Shown: positions 40,301 through 49,542 of the stretch, one piece after another | Position numbering within the stretch: position 1 is the first letter of the stretch | Layout of the letters: every line of letters starts with the position of its first letter | Source: Haemophilus parainfluenzae | Lineage (GTDB): Bacteria > Pseudomonadota > Gammaproteobacteria > Enterobacterales > Pasteurellaceae | NCBI RefSeq assembly: GCF_014931375.1 | Contig: NZ_CP063117.1 | Coordinates: 1,488,501 to 1,552,500 of the forward strand | Reading direction: 5' to 3' | Length of the DNA stretch: 64,000 nucleotides | Made by a program: the position numbers and the translations under genes | The notes under the pieces: generated by a model | Told to the model about the DNA's origin: nothing | Database searches by the model: none | The model's input: the letters and a program-made list of their open reading frames with translations, nothing else

Positions 40301-41911
40301 GAAAACTATGAGCGCTTAAAAGCTGATTTAACCCAAGCCATTGAACGCCAAAAACAAGTACAACAACGTGTATTTGCTTTAGCGGATGTGGTGCAACGTA
40401 AAAATCACTTCAGTTATGAAGATGCTGGACAAGCAGAAACATCAGAGCTTAATGAGCAACTTCGTCAACGTTTGGAGCAATTACAGGCTCAACGCGATGC
40501 TCAACGTGAACAATTACGTCAAAAACAAAGTCAATTTGCACAATACAACCAAGTATTTATTCAATTGCAAAGCTCTTACGACAGTAAAAATCAATTGTTG
40601 AAAGAATTAATTGCTGAGATTGGTGAATTGGGTGTGCGTGCTGATGAAGGAGCAGAGGAACGTGCAAGAAATCGTCGTGATGAGTTGTATCAACAACTTT
40701 CAACTAGCCGTCAACGTCGTTCTTATGTCGAAAAACAACTAACGCTCATTGAAAGCGAAGCGGATAACTTAAATAAACGCATTCGCAAAGCAGAACGTGA
40801 TTACAAAACTCAACGTGAATTAGTTGTGGCAGCGAAAGTCAGCTGGTGTGTGGTTCTGCGTTTATCTCGTAATTCCGATGTGGAAAAACGACTCAATCGT
40901 CGTGAGTTAGCTTACTTATCTGCTGATGAGTTACGTTCAATGTCGGATAAAGCCTTAGGTGCGTTACGCACTGCGGTGGCTGATAATGAATATCTCCGCG
41001 ATGCATTGCGTATTTCTGAAGACAGTCGTAAACCGGAAAATAAAGTTCGCTTCTTTATTGCCGTGTATCAACATCTTCGTGAACGTATCCGTCAGGATAT
41101 TATTAAAACGGATGATCCGATTGATGCAATTGAGCAAATGGAAATTGAGCTTAATCGCTTAACAGAAGAATTGACTGGCCGTGAGAAAAAATTGGCGATA
41201 AGTTCTGAAAGTGTGGCGAATATTATGCGTAAAACCATTCAACGTGAACAAAATCGTATTCGCATGTTGAACCAAGGTTTACAAAATATTGCCTTCGGTC
41301 AAGTGAAATCTGTACGTTTAGTAGTCAATATTCGCGATACACATGCGATGTTGCTTGATGCGCTATCAGGTAAACAGGAAGAATATCAAGATTTATTCAG
41401 CGATAATCGTATTACTTTCTCTGAAGCCATTGCGAAACTTTATCAACGCATTAACCCGCATATTGATATGGGGCAACGCACAGCACAAACTATCGGTGAA
41501 GAATTATTGGATTACCGTAATTACCTCGAACTAGAGGTTGAAGTTTTCCGTGGGGCTGATGGTTGGTTACGTGCTGAAAGTGGTGCATTATCGACAGGTG
41601 AAGCGATCGGTACTGGTATGTCCATATTATTAATGGTTGTACAAAGTTGGGAAGAGGAAAGCCGCCGAATTCGCGGTAAAGACATCGTACCGTGCCGCTT
41701 ACTATTCTTGGATGAGGCTGCGCGTTTGGATGGTAAATCCATTTCCACCTTGTTCGAACTTTGCGAACGTTTAGATATGCAATTACTCATTGCTGCGCCA
41801 GAGAATATCAGCCCTGAAAAAGGGACAACCTATAAACTGGTGCGTAAAATTGCCGGCAACCAAGAACAAGTTCATGTGGTTGGTTTGCGTGGCTTTGGCG
41901 CAACAGAGTAG
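37394..41911 (+). CDS. mukB: Chromosome partition protein MukB (SMC-like ATPase)
   Basis: MukB is the SMC-like motor of the MukBEF condensin. The 1505 residues include a Walker A motif GGNGAGKST (about 70-78), long coiled coils flanking a central hinge (about 700-830, around [14 protein letters not shown]), a signature motif [14 protein letters not shown] and Walker [17 protein letters not shown] near the C-terminus. An acidic N-terminal extension of about 37 residues precedes [16 protein letters not shown], where E. coli MukB begins. The extension contacts unknown partners if any. This is the last gene of the muk operon; a terminator follows. Confidence 0.97.
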   Translation: MSDVLELENEIYQDEPEQSTEQVEEEFIAPVLNQHNGVERGKFRSLTLINWNGFFARTFDLDELVTTLSGGNGAGKSTTMAGFVTALIPDLTLLHFRNTTEAGSTGGSRDKGLHGKLRPGVCYAVLDTINSRHQRILVGVRLQQIAGRDKKVDLKTFSIQGVELSLNPTALFTETVGERQARVLNLNELKDKIENLGVQFKQYHSITDYHGMMFDLGIIPKRLRSASDRSKFYKLIEASLYGGISSAITRSLRDYLLPENLGVRKAFQDMESALRENRMTLEAIKVTQSDRDLFKHLITETTNYVASDYMRNANERRGNIEAALGFRRDWYKAKAEQELSQHRLIDLSREAAELAENERTLEVDHQSAADHLNLVLNALRHQEKVSRYQEDVAELTEKLEEQKMVVETATEQLEESQAQFEQTELEIDQVRAQLADYQQALDAQQTRALQYQQAIAALEKAKTLCGLADLSVKNAEDYHAEFAAHAESLTEQVLELEHKMSISEAAKSQFDKAYQLVCKIAGDMPRSSAWESAKELLREYPTQKIQAQQTPQLRSKLHELEQRYAQQQNAVKLLADFNQRADLSLETADELEAYHAEQEELIESLNEELAEQVENRSTLRQKRESLTALYEENARKAPAWLTAQAALERLQEQSGETFEYSQDVMHFMQSQLVKERELTIQRDNLEKQRQQLDEQISRLSQPDGSEDARLNVLAERFGGVLLSELYDDVPIEDAPYFSALYGPARHAIVVRDLNTVREQLANLEDCPDDLYLIEGDPNAFDDSVLSAQELEMGVVVQVSDRELRYSKFPQIPLFGRAAREKHLEELQAKRDEIAEEYAQIAFDVQKCQRLHEHFSQFVGLHLALAFQPNPEEMMAEINQERNEIDRELNQFSSTEQQIRIKLDNAKEKMQLLNKLMPQLNLLADEELLDRIEECREQLDIAEQDESFIRQHGVALSQLEPIANTLQSDPENYERLKADLTQAIERQKQVQQRVFALADVVQRKNHFSYEDAGQAETSELNEQLRQRLEQLQAQRDAQREQLRQKQSQFAQYNQVFIQLQSSYDSKNQLLKELIAEIGELGVRADEGAEERARNRRDELYQQLSTSRQRRSYVEKQLTLIESEADNLNKRIRKAERDYKTQRELVVAAKVSWCVVLRLSRNSDVEKRLNRRELAYLSADELRSMSDKALGALRTAVADNEYLRDALRISEDSRKPENKVRFFIAVYQHLRERIRQDIIKTDDPIDAIEQMEIELNRLTEELTGREKKLAISSESVANIMRKTIQREQNRIRMLNQGLQNIAFGQVKSVRLVVNIRDTHAMLLDALSGKQEEYQDLFSDNRITFSEAIAKLYQRINPHIDMGQRTAQTIGEELLDYRNYLELEVEVFRGADGWLRAESGALSTGEAIGTGMSILLMVVQSWEEESRRIRGKDIVPCRLLFLDEAARLDGKSISTLFELCERLDMQLLIAAPENISPEKGTTYKLVRKIAGNQEQVHVVGLRGFGATE

Positions 41912-41918
41912 TTTTTTA

Positions 41919-41947
41919 AAGCGGTCAAAGCAATTGGCCGCTTTTTT
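41919..41947 (+). terminator. Terminator of the muk operon
   Basis: AAGCGGTC (41919-41926) pairs with GGCCGCTT (41936-41943), with one G-U pair, and is followed by a T run. Confidence 0.75.
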
Positions 41948-41979
41948 CATGGTATTTTTATGAGAGTTTAGGACGAATT

Positions 41980-42852
41980 ATGCACAACCTTATTTTTGCC
42001 ATTCTATGTAGTGTTGCCGTATCAGTATTACTCAAAGTTGCTCGCAAGAAAAATATTATTATTGAACAAGCAATTGCGTTTAACTATATTGTCGCCATTT
42101 CATTAAGCTATTTCTTGCTCAAACCTGATTTTAAAGGATTAGAATTTACCGAATATTTAGCACAAAGTGATAGCACACCTATTTTCCTGGCATTAGGTAT
42201 TTTATTACCAACCGTATTTATTATTATGTCTAAAGCGGTTGAATTCGCTGGCATCGTACGTTCAGATGCAGCACAACGCTTATCGCTATTTCTACCGATT
42301 GTTGCGTCTTTTATTATCTTCCATGAAACATTAAGTCAGCCCAAAATCGTTGGCATTATTTTAGCATTCATTGGTTTATTCTGTATTTTGAATAAATCAA
42401 ATGAACAAAGTGCGGTCACTTTTAAAGGCATTTTAGGCCTGATCGGTGTTTGGTTTGGCTATGGCACTATTGATATCTTATTCAAACAAGTGGCAAAAAG
42501 CGGGGGAGCATTCCCAACCACATTATTCATTGCTTTCTCATTAGCCGCTTGTGTCATGTTTCTGTATTTATTCCTAAAACGCACTCAGTGGACAGTGCCA
42601 AGCTTTATTGGTGGAATCATTTTAGGTGTATTGAATTTCTTCAACATCCTGTTTTACATTAAAGCGCACCAAAGTTTCGGGCAAAATCCAACCTTAGTTT
42701 TTGCAGGAATGAATATTGGTGTTATTTGTTTAGGCACCATCACAGGCGCATTTTTCTTTAAAGAAAAAATCAGCAAAATAAACTGGTTTGGCGTACTTAT
42801 CAGTCTTTCAGCAATTTTCTGTTTATATTATTTAGATAAAATTTTGGCTTAA
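41980..42852 (+). CDS. DMT-superfamily (EamA-type) transporter
   Basis: This inner-membrane protein of 290 residues has about ten hydrophobic segments in two five-helix repeats, the layout of drug/metabolite transporters. Landmarks are VSVLLKVARKKN near the N-terminus, IVRSDAAQRLSLFLPIVASF around residue 95 and the second-half GTITGAFFFKEKISKINWFGVLIS. The substrate cannot be told; EamA relatives export amino acids or metabolites, or import others. It ends two bases before sbcB, so the two are probably cotranscribed. Confidence 0.85.
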   Translation: MHNLIFAILCSVAVSVLLKVARKKNIIIEQAIAFNYIVAISLSYFLLKPDFKGLEFTEYLAQSDSTPIFLALGILLPTVFIIMSKAVEFAGIVRSDAAQRLSLFLPIVASFIIFHETLSQPKIVGIILAFIGLFCILNKSNEQSAVTFKGILGLIGVWFGYGTIDILFKQVAKSGGAFPTTLFIAFSLAACVMFLYLFLKRTQWTVPSFIGGIILGVLNFFNILFYIKAHQSFGQNPTLVFAGMNIGVICLGTITGAFFFKEKISKINWFGVLISLSAIFCLYYLDKILA

Positions 42853-42854
42853 TT

Positions 42855-44276
42855 ATGGCAAACGATTTTAGTTTTTTTATCTACGATTATGAAAGTTTTG
42901 GTATCAATCCGGCAAGTGATCGTCCAGCTCAATTTGCCGGTATTCGTACCGATGCAGATTTTAATATTATTGGCGAGCCTGTTATGTTGTATTGCAAGCA
43001 AACCAATGATTATTTGCCCGCACCGGAAGCCGTAATGGTCACAGGAATCACGCCACAAGAATGTAATGAAAAGGGGATTTCAGAACCTGAATTTGCCGCA
43101 AAAATTCTAGCTGAGTTTTCACAACCTAATACTTGTGTGATGGGTTACAACAACATTCGTTATGACGATGAAATGACTCGTTATACCTTTTACCGTAACT
43201 TCATCGATCCCTATGAATATAGCTGGAAAAATGGCAATTCTCGTTGGGATTTACTGGATTTGGTCCGGGCTTGCTATGCATTGCGTCCAGAGGGAATTAA
43301 TTGGGCTTATGACGATGATGGTATGCCAAGCTTTCGCTTAGAAAAACTAACCAAAGCAAATGGTATTGAGCATGAAAATGCCCATGATGCGATGGCGGAT
43401 GTGTATGCAACCATCGCCATGGCTAAATTGATCAAAGAAAAACAGCCTAAATTATTTCAATTCTTCTTTGAGCATAGAGGTAAAAAGGAAATTGAGAAAC
43501 TGGTCGACACTGCGGAAATGACACCATTAGTGCACGTTTCGGGCATGCTAGGCAATTATCGCGGCAATTGTGCTTGGGTGGCACCATTAGCATGGCATCC
43601 AACTAATCAAAATGCCGTAATCGTCTGTGATTTATCAGGTGATATTGATAATTTACTCAGTAAAAGTGCGGTTGATTTGCGACAAGATTTATATACCAAG
43701 AAAAGTGAGCTAGAAGAAAGGGGAGTTTCATCAGTTCCATTAAAATTGGTTCATATTAATAAATGCCCAATTTTGGCGCCTGCAAAAACATTACTGCCAG
43801 AAAATGCAGCTCGTTTAGGGATAGACAGACAACAATGCTTAGATAATTTAGCAAAATTGCGCCAATCCTTAGATATACGCGAGAAAGTTATTGAAATCTT
43901 CTCAGAAGAACGAGAATTTGAGCCGAGTGATAATGTAGAAACGGAACTTTATAACGGTTTCTTTAGCAATGCGGATAAAAACAATATGGCTATTTTACGG
44001 GATTTACCGGCCGAGAAATTAGCTGAACATGGTTTAGCATTTGAAGATAAACGAATTCCTGAATTGTTATTCCATTATCGTGCCAGACATTTCTATAAAA
44101 CTCTAAATCGTGCAGAGCAAATCAAATGGCAAAAATATCGCCAACGTAAATTAGAACAAAGTGCGGTTAAATTTGAAGAAAGTTTACAACAGTTAGCAGA
44201 GGAATATTCGGATAATCCAACCAAGTTAAATTTACTACAACAGGTTTATGAATACGGTGTAAAACTGTTATCTTAA
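42855..44276 (+). CDS. sbcB: Exodeoxyribonuclease I
   Basis: ExoI degrades single-stranded DNA 3' to 5' and acts in mismatch repair and recombination. The 473 residues include the DEDDh exonuclease domain with FFIYDYESFGINP (the first acidic pair shows as D-E), NNIRYDDEMTRY and HDAMADVYATIAMAKL, then SH3-like and helical domains (from about 200) that wrap the DNA. It follows the DMT transporter gene by two bases. A terminator lies 45 bases after its stop. Confidence 0.96.
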   Translation: MANDFSFFIYDYESFGINPASDRPAQFAGIRTDADFNIIGEPVMLYCKQTNDYLPAPEAVMVTGITPQECNEKGISEPEFAAKILAEFSQPNTCVMGYNNIRYDDEMTRYTFYRNFIDPYEYSWKNGNSRWDLLDLVRACYALRPEGINWAYDDDGMPSFRLEKLTKANGIEHENAHDAMADVYATIAMAKLIKEKQPKLFQFFFEHRGKKEIEKLVDTAEMTPLVHVSGMLGNYRGNCAWVAPLAWHPTNQNAVIVCDLSGDIDNLLSKSAVDLRQDLYTKKSELEERGVSSVPLKLVHINKCPILAPAKTLLPENAARLGIDRQQCLDNLAKLRQSLDIREKVIEIFSEEREFEPSDNVETELYNGFFSNADKNNMAILRDLPAEKLAEHGLAFEDKRIPELLFHYRARHFYKTLNRAEQIKWQKYRQRKLEQSAVKFEESLQQLAEEYSDNPTKLNLLQQVYEYGVKLLS

Positions 44277-44320
44277 CCTTATACATATCGTGACATAGTC
44301 ACACTAATGCCATTCATCAA

Positions 44321-44357
44321 AAACGTAAATCTTAATCCCCGAGATTTACGTTTTTCT
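44321..44357 (+). terminator. sbcB terminator
   Basis: AAACGTAAATCT (44321-44332) and AGATTTACGTTT (44342-44353) are perfect complements, followed by a T-rich tail. Confidence 0.85.
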
Positions 44358-44394
44358 TTTTTAAATCTGATGATATTCACCTCATAAAATAACG

Positions 44395-44795
44395 CAGAAT
44401 TCACGTAGCGTTGTCATCATTTTATGCACACAAACATCTTTATTTTTTCCTTACATTACATTTTTAGAGTGTATAAATCATTATTTTATATCGTTACAAG
44501 GCTTTGTTTGGCTAGATTTTACATTGCTTGAGTAGTATTTGTGACCTGTGCATAACTCTGTGATCTTATTAATACGTAGCTTCTACTAACCTTGTAATTG
44601 ATTTCGCATAATGTATATTATGTTAAATTGAATATATAAATATGTCACAAATCAATATAAGTGACTATCCTATTTCATGCATTACTCAAAATAAGGTGAT
44701 TTTAGGTTGTGGATATAAAAGAAATAAATGGATGTCTTTGCAATGGAATAATTAGAATTAGTATGAAATTTGTAGATAACGCTATGTGAATTCTG
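44395..44795. repeat. 401-bp segment bounded by 21-bp imperfect inverted repeats
   Basis: CAGAATTCACGTAGCGTTGTC (44395-44415, 21 bases with the final C) reappears inverted at 44775-44795, with 19 of 21 identical. The interior is AT-rich, holds no frame longer than a few codons that I trust, and has no transposase. A clear target duplication is not seen. This looks like a small non-autonomous element or a decayed remnant, but a regulatory or structural role cannot be excluded. No further copy was seen in the window. Confidence 0.45.
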
Positions 44796-44842
44796 AATAC
44801 AATTGCGTACATCAAATTCTGCAGATTTCATTATTCTTGATC

Positions 44843-44892
44843 TGATAATGAGAATTTATTTTACACATATCACCTAAATGAGAATAATTAAC
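44843..44892 (+). promoter_or_regulatory. Two Fur-like boxes upstream of the ferritins
   Basis: GATAATGAGAATTTATTTT (44843-44861) matches 13 of 19 and CTAAATGAGAATAATTAAC (44874-44892) matches the 15-base Fur core TAATGATAATCATTA at 12 of 15 positions. They sit about 55-105 bases upstream of the likely -35 element. Fur activates ftnA in E. coli from upstream sites, so activation when iron is plentiful is a reasonable inference. Confidence 0.55.
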
Positions 44893-44945
44893 ATTGATTT
44901 CTCTTTTGTTATTAGTGACTTATAGAAATAATTTTAAAAAAACAC

Positions 44946-44974
44946 TTGACTATTCTCATTTGTGAGATTAGAAT
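44946..44974 (+). promoter_or_regulatory. Ferritin promoter with overlapping palindrome
   Basis: TTGACT (44946-44951) and TAGAAT (44969-44974) are separated by 17 bp. The spacer contains the palindrome CTCATTTGTGAG (44955-44966), whose reverse strand reads AATGAGAATA, a Fur-like word. The start codon of the first ferritin is about 71 bases after the -10. Confidence 0.7.
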
Positions 44975-45045
44975 GCACACCGATGACAAGTTAAGCAGTC
45001 TTGTTTTTATTTTTAATCTCTACTTAATAAGGAAAGGAGTTGGTT

Positions 45046-45531
45046 ATGCTTAATAAAGCAATCGCAGATAAGTTAAATGAACAAATCAATTTAGAGTTCT
45101 ACTCTTCTAATGTTTATTTACAAATGAGTTCTTGGTGTAGCAAGCACGGTTATGAAGGTGCTGCCGCATTTTTACTTCGTCATGCTGATGAAGAATTAGA
45201 ACACATGCAAAAATTATTCAAATATGTGAGTGAAACAAGTGGTATGCCACTTTTAGGTAAAATTGACGCACCTAAAAATGACTATAAATCACTTAAAGAA
45301 GTATTTGAAACTACACTTGAACATGAAAAACTCGTTACTTCTAAAATTAATGAATTAGTTGAAGTGACTTTTGCAAACAAAGACTATTCTACTTTTAACT
45401 TCTTACAATGGTACGTTGCAGAGCAACACGAAGAAGAAAAATTATTCAATAGCATTATTGATAAATTTAACTTGGTGGGTGAAGACGGTCGTTCGCTTTA
45501 CTTTATCGATCGTGACTTAGCAACATTATAA
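45046..45531 (+). CDS. ftnA: Ferritin (first of pair)
   Basis: This is a non-haem bacterial ferritin of 161 residues, a four-helix-bundle subunit of a 24-mer shell that oxidises and stores iron. Ferroxidase residues are visible in [10 protein letters not shown] (Glu near 17), EELEHMQKL (Glu and His near 50 and 53) and EQHEEEKLF (about 125-135). The start at 45046 is used because AAAGGAG lies six bases upstream; an in-frame TTG at 45040 has no such spacing. It is followed 20 bases later by a paralogous ferritin. Fur-like boxes lie upstream. Confidence 0.95.
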   Translation: MLNKAIADKLNEQINLEFYSSNVYLQMSSWCSKHGYEGAAAFLLRHADEELEHMQKLFKYVSETSGMPLLGKIDAPKNDYKSLKEVFETTLEHEKLVTSKINELVEVTFANKDYSTFNFLQWYVAEQHEEEKLFNSIIDKFNLVGEDGRSLYFIDRDLATL

Positions 45532-45551
45532 TTTTAAAAGGAGAATACAAA

Positions 45552-46052
45552 ATGTTATCATCAAACGTAATCAAATTATTAAATGATCAAATGAACCTTG
45601 AGTTCTACTCTTCAAACCTTTACTTACAAATGAGCGCATGGTGCGAACAAAATGGTTTTGAAGGTGCAGCTAAATTCTTATCAGCTCACGCTGCAGAAGA
45701 AATGCAACACATGCGTAAATTATTCACTTATTTAAATGAAACTGGTGCATTAGCGGTAATCACTGCAATTGAAGCGCCTGCGCATGAATACAAATCATTA
45801 AAAGAAATCATTGAATTAACTTACAAACACGAAAAATTGATCACAAGTAAAATCAATGAATTAGTGGGTAAAACTTTTGAAGAAAAAGACTACTCTGCAT
45901 TCAATTTCTTACAATGGTATGTTGCAGAACAACATGAAGAAGAAAAATTATTCAGCGGCATTTTAGACAAATTAAATCTTCTTGGCGAAGATGGCAAAGG
46001 CTTATTCTTAATCGATAAAGATTTAGGTAACCTTGCTGGTCAAACCGCTTAA
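45552..46052 (+). CDS. ftnB: Ferritin (second of pair)
   Basis: This second ferritin has 166 residues and is clearly a paralog of the preceding one ([45 protein letters not shown]). Haemophilus genomes typically carry two adjacent ferritin genes, and mixed-subunit shells are likely. The ferroxidase residues are kept. AAAAGGAG precedes the ATG. The pair forms one operon ended by the terminator at 46065. Confidence 0.95.
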   Translation: MLSSNVIKLLNDQMNLEFYSSNLYLQMSAWCEQNGFEGAAKFLSAHAAEEMQHMRKLFTYLNETGALAVITAIEAPAHEYKSLKEIIELTYKHEKLITSKINELVGKTFEEKDYSAFNFLQWYVAEQHEEEKLFSGILDKLNLLGEDGKGLFLIDKDLGNLAGQTA

Positions 46053-46064
46053 TTAGATAATCAT

Positions 46065-46094
46065 AAAGCTTAGTAGAAATACTAAGCTTTTATT
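46065..46094 (+). terminator. Ferritin operon terminator
   Basis: AAAGCTTAGTA (46065-46075) and TACTAAGCTTT (46080-46090) form an 11-bp perfect stem closed by a GAAA tetraloop, followed by TATTTT. Confidence 0.85.
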
Positions 46095-46191
46095 TTACTC
46101 ATAAATTGTGACAACGTATCAAATTATTTTAAATCTTTGAATACAAGTTGATGAAATTTAAAACAACCACACGTTTTTAATGAAATTTTAC

Positions 46192-46219
46192 TTGCAACGA
46201 AGTAAGATAAACGTATAAT
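46192..46219 (+). promoter_or_regulatory. Promoter of tRNA-Leu
   Basis: TTGCAA (46192-46197) and TATAAT (46214-46219) are 16 bp apart. The tRNA begins 17 bases after the -10. Confidence 0.7.
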
Positions 46220-46235
46220 TCAGAACAACCCAAAT

Positions 46236-46321
46236 GCCTGGGTGGCGAAATTGGTAGACGCAGCGGATTCAAAATCCGCCGGTGAATAACCGTGTCGGTT
46301 CGAGTCCGACCCTAGGCACCA
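46236..46321 (+). tRNA. tRNA-Leu (anticodon CAA)
   Basis: The 86-base gene folds as a class II tRNA. The acceptor GCCTGGG pairs with CCTAGGC, the anticodon loop TTCAAAA gives CAA for UUG codons, the variable arm is long, and GGTTCGAGTCC is the T arm. CCA is encoded at 46319-46321. It stands alone with its own promoter and terminator upstream of ttcA. Confidence 0.97.
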
Positions 46322-46333
46322 CAGAATTTATAA

Positions 46334-46359
46334 GCTCTGAAGTTATTCAGGGCTTTTTT
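46334..46359 (+). terminator. Terminator of tRNA-Leu
   Basis: GCTCTGAA (46334-46341) pairs with TTCAGGGC (46346-46353), one G-U pair, followed by six T. Confidence 0.85.
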
Positions 46360-46379
46360 ATTAGCTAAAGTTAATCAAT

Positions 46380-47309
46380 ATGACAGAACAAAACCAAGAT
46401 AAAAAACAGACTTATAATTTCAATAAACTACAAAAACGTCTTCGCCGTAATGTAGGCAATGCAATTACTGATTTTGGCATGATTGAAGAGGGTGATAAAG
46501 TGATGGTTTGTCTTTCTGGTGGTAAAGACAGCTATACACTGCTTGATATTTTGTTGAATTTACAACAAAGCGCTCCGATTAAATTCGATATCGTTGCTGT
46601 CAATTTAGACCAAAAGCAACCAGGTTTTCCCGAGCATGTTTTACCTGAATATCTGCAAAGTATTGGTGTGAATTATAAAATCGTTGAAGAAAATACTTAT
46701 GGCATCGTAAAAGAGAAAATTCCAGAAGGCAAAACAACGTGCTCTCTCTGCTCTCGTCTACGTCGTGGTATTTTATACCGTACGGCAACTGAACTTGGCG
46801 CAACAAAAATTGCACTTGGACACCATCGTGATGATATGCTGGCTACCCTGTTTCTGAATATGTTCTACGGTGGAAAACTAAAATCGATGCCACCGAAATT
46901 AATTTCAGATGACGGTAAGCAAATCGTGATTCGTCCATTGGCTTATTGTAAAGAAAAAGATATTGAAAAATATGCAGTAGCCAAAGAATTCCCAATTATC
47001 CCTTGTAATTTATGTGGTTCTCAACCTAATTTACAACGTCAAGTCGTGAAAGAAATGCTGAATACTTGGGACCGTCAATATCCTGGACGTTTGGAAACCA
47101 TGTTTAGTGCGATGCAAAACATTACGTTGTCACACTTATGTGACCCAAAACTCTTCGATTTCAAAGGCATTAAACATGGTCAATCACTTGATGGCATTGA
47201 AGGGGATACCGCATTTGATGAAGAACGTATCGAACCAATGAAATTTGATGATGAAGATGCGTCTGACTACGCCGATAACGAAATGATCAGCTTTAAAGAA
47301 GTGAATTAA
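46380..47309 (+). CDS. ttcA: tRNA 2-thiocytidine biosynthesis protein TtcA
   Basis: TtcA thiolates cytidine 32 of certain tRNAs using ATP and a 4Fe-4S cluster. The 309 residues have the PP-loop [11 protein letters not shown] (about 44-54), the cysteine pairs [10 protein letters not shown] and IPCNLCGSQ, and the family signature [19 protein letters not shown]. TtcA members take sulfur from IscS. It is followed after one base by tusE, which belongs to another tRNA thiolation relay, so both may share a transcript. Confidence 0.96.
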   Translation: MTEQNQDKKQTYNFNKLQKRLRRNVGNAITDFGMIEEGDKVMVCLSGGKDSYTLLDILLNLQQSAPIKFDIVAVNLDQKQPGFPEHVLPEYLQSIGVNYKIVEENTYGIVKEKIPEGKTTCSLCSRLRRGILYRTATELGATKIALGHHRDDMLATLFLNMFYGGKLKSMPPKLISDDGKQIVIRPLAYCKEKDIEKYAVAKEFPIIPCNLCGSQPNLQRQVVKEMLNTWDRQYPGRLETMFSAMQNITLSHLCDPKLFDFKGIKHGQSLDGIEGDTAFDEERIEPMKFDDEDASDYADNEMISFKEVN

Positions 47310-47310
47310 T

Positions 47311-47640
47311 ATGATTACCGTACAAGGAAAACAAATCGAAACCGACGCCTTTGGCTATTTACTTAATATTGCTGATTGGAATGAGGATGTAGCAAAACAC
47401 ATTGCTCAGCTAGAAGATGTAGAACTGACTGAAGCTCACTGGGAAGTGATTTATTTTGTGCGTGATTTTTACCAAGAATATAACACCTCCCCTGCGATTA
47501 GAATGCTGGTAAAAGCAATGTCAGAAAAATTAGGTGCTGATAAAGGCAATAGCCGCTATTTACAACGACTTTTCCCTGACGGACCAGCTAAACAAGCAAC
47601 CAAACTGGCGGGGCTGCCAAAACCAGCTAAATGCTTATAA
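47311..47640 (+). CDS. tusE: Sulfur relay protein TusE (DsrC family)
   Basis: TusE accepts persulfide sulfur from TusBCD and hands it to MnmA for 2-thiouridine at position 34 of tRNA. The 109 residues have the family core [16 protein letters not shown] and [32 protein letters not shown], and the C-terminal LPKPAKCL with the active cysteine as the penultimate residue. It directly follows ttcA. A terminator follows before the molybdate transporter. Confidence 0.95.
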   Translation: MITVQGKQIETDAFGYLLNIADWNEDVAKHIAQLEDVELTEAHWEVIYFVRDFYQEYNTSPAIRMLVKAMSEKLGADKGNSRYLQRLFPDGPAKQATKLAGLPKPAKCL

Positions 47641-47646
47641 AAAACG

Positions 47647-47677
47647 TAACCGCGCGATAAAGTGCGGTTATTTTTTT
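47647..47677 (+). terminator. Terminator of ttcA-tusE
   Basis: TAACCGC (47647-47653) and GCGGTTA (47664-47670) form a stem followed by a run of T. Confidence 0.75.
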
Positions 47678-47687
47678 ACCCAAATTT

Positions 47688-47734
47688 CGCTATATACAAA
47701 AAAATACAATCGCTATATACTTATAAAAACAACG
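47688..47734 (+). promoter_or_regulatory. Tandem ModE-like boxes before molBCA
   Basis: The 10-base word CGCTATATAC occurs at 47688-47697 and again at 47711-47720, 23 bp apart or about two helical turns. The first box, CGCTATATA with TACAATCG ending at 47712, resembles the E. coli ModE site (CGTTATATT-N6-TACATAACG). The second has a weaker right half. The arrangement just before a molybdate transporter supports molybdate-dependent control by ModE, which is inferred. Confidence 0.65.
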
Positions 47735-47746
47735 GATTTTGAGTGT

Positions 47747-48733
47747 ATGAACAAATTATCCCTTACCTTTCCCCTTTTACTTTGCTTGCTTATTGGGCTG
47801 ATTTTATGCTCACTCTCTTGGGGGCGTTTTGCGATTCCAATTGAGAATGTTATACAAAGTCTTATTGGCAATAATGTCAATGATATGCAAAACAACATTA
47901 TTTTTAATCTTCGATTACCCCGTGTGATTGCCTCTATTCTGGTCGGTGCATCCTTGGCGATTGCTGGTCTAGTATATCAAGGAATTTTCCGTAATCCGTT
48001 GGTTTCACCTGATATTTTAGGTGTGTCTAATGGCGCTTGTGTGGGGGCAGCATTAGCAATTTTAATCGGTTCGGGAATGCTGGGTATTCAAGCCTTTGCC
48101 TTTGTCGGTGGTTTGATTGCCGTCTTGCTTACCATGAATTTACCGCGTTTAATTCAACGCGACTCCACCATTGTTTTAGTCCTTTCTGGCATTATCGTTT
48201 CGGGCTTTATGATGGCGACACTAGGCTTGCTAAAGTATCTCGCCGATCCCGAAACCCAGCTGGCTGACATTGTGTATTGGCAACTCGGTAGCCTAACTAA
48301 ATCCAACTACGACAACTTGCTCATTCTTTCTCCTATTATTTTGCTTACTACCCTTGGCTTATTTTTAATGCGTTGGCGTATAAATGTGCTTTCATTGGGG
48401 GATCGTGAGGCAAAATTAATTGGGGCAAATATTCGATTAGAACGAGGTTTAATGGTGGTTTGTGCCACATTGCTGACGGCATCATCGGTTTGTTTAAGTG
48501 GGACAATTGGTTGGCTTGGTTTAGTGATTCCGCATTTAGCGCGACTTTTTATCGGTGATAACAATGTCAAAAGCCTGCCGCTTGCTGGACTTATTGGGGC
48601 AATTTTCTTGCTCGTTATCGATACCCTCGCCCGTAATTTATACATTCAAGAAATTCCACTTGGCATTCTCACCGGCTTTATCGGTGCGCCATTCTTTGCT
48701 TGGGTTCTAATTAAACAAAAGGTGGTGGACTAA
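47747..48733 (+). CDS. molB: Molybdate/tungstate ABC transporter permease MolB
   Basis: This is a FecCD-type inner-membrane permease of 328 residues with about ten predicted membrane helices, as in H. influenzae MolB (HI1471). The coupling region GDREAKLIGANIRLERG and the conserved GLVIPHLARLFIGDNN are present. The start at 47747 follows homologs; a longer in-frame reading from 47534 runs through tusE and is not real. The stop overlaps the molC ATG (TAATG). The MolBC structure is the classic Vitamin-B12-type fold, but its substrate in Haemophilus is molybdate or tungstate. Confidence 0.9.
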   Translation: MNKLSLTFPLLLCLLIGLILCSLSWGRFAIPIENVIQSLIGNNVNDMQNNIIFNLRLPRVIASILVGASLAIAGLVYQGIFRNPLVSPDILGVSNGACVGAALAILIGSGMLGIQAFAFVGGLIAVLLTMNLPRLIQRDSTIVLVLSGIIVSGFMMATLGLLKYLADPETQLADIVYWQLGSLTKSNYDNLLILSPIILLTTLGLFLMRWRINVLSLGDREAKLIGANIRLERGLMVVCATLLTASSVCLSGTIGWLGLVIPHLARLFIGDNNVKSLPLAGLIGAIFLLVIDTLARNLYIQEIPLGILTGFIGAPFFAWVLIKQKVVD

Positions 48734-49521
48734 TGCTGAAAATTGACAATCTCTATTATTGGCACAACGTCGAACATTCGCTACTCAATGGTATTGATCT
48801 AACCTTACAAAAAGGCGAATTGCTGACTATTCTTGGGGCAAATGGGCGTGGTAAATCCACGTTATTAAACTGTATCGCGGGGCTTTTGAAACCAAAGAGC
48901 GGTCAGATTTTGCTGGATAATTGCAAATTAAGCGAAATGAGCAGTAAGCAAATTGCTCAGAAAATTGCTTATGTCTCGCAACACAGCCCACAAACCTATC
49001 AATATCGCGTGCGTGATTATGTGGTACTCGGTCGTGCTGCGCATTTAGGTGTTTTTGATAAGCCAAGTGAAGCTGATTTTGCATTAGTTGATGAAGCCTT
49101 AAAGAAACTCGGCATCAGTCATTTTGCTGACAGAATTTATATGCAAATGAGTGGCGGTGAAAAGCAATTAGTCAATCTTGCACGTATTTTGGTGCAACAA
49201 CCTCAACTGATTTTGTTTGATGAACCTACTTCGGCATTAGATTACGGTAATGTCTTTAAGACCTTAAGCCTAATCAAAGAGCTCTCATTGCAAGGCTTTA
49301 CCATAATCATGACAACACATAATCCCGATCATCCCATGTTGTTACACAGTGCACTGCGCCACAGCCGCGTAAGTATCTTAAATGAGCATGGCAAGTTACA
49401 AACAGGTTTGGCACCGGAAATCATTACCGAAGCCAACTTGAAAGCACTTTATCAAACAGATTTGCGCCTGGTCGATGTACCTGCTCTGCAACGACAAATC
49501 TGTGCGATTACCCATTTATAA
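48733..49521 (+). CDS. molC: Molybdate/tungstate ABC transporter ATPase MolC
   Basis: This is the nucleotide-binding subunit of MolBCA, 262 residues. Walker A is GANGRGKSTLL (about 35-45), the Q-loop lies near YVSQHSP, the signature is MSGGEKQLV and Walker B is LILFDEPTSALD; the switch histidine is TTHNPDH. It is coupled to molB by a one-base overlap. The substrate assignment rests on the neighbouring MolA and molbindin genes; by itself a FepC-like iron transporter ATPase would look the same. Confidence 0.9.
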   Translation: MLKIDNLYYWHNVEHSLLNGIDLTLQKGELLTILGANGRGKSTLLNCIAGLLKPKSGQILLDNCKLSEMSSKQIAQKIAYVSQHSPQTYQYRVRDYVVLGRAAHLGVFDKPSEADFALVDEALKKLGISHFADRIYMQMSGGEKQLVNLARILVQQPQLILFDEPTSALDYGNVFKTLSLIKELSLQGFTIIMTTHNPDHPMLLHSALRHSRVSILNEHGKLQTGLAPEIITEANLKALYQTDLRLVDVPALQRQICAITHL

Positions 49522-49542
49522 CCCCACTAGAAGGACATTCAT

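Noticed and set aside
44277..45045. A hidden gene or small RNA between sbcB and the ferritins
   Set aside because: No frame beyond a few codons looks coding, and I could not find a promoter followed by a terminator that would define an RNA. Only the inverted repeats and Fur-like boxes are reported.
47534..47746. Extended molB reading into tusE
   Set aside because: The extra 71 residues lie in a different frame through tusE and a terminator; the ATG at 47747 fits homologs.
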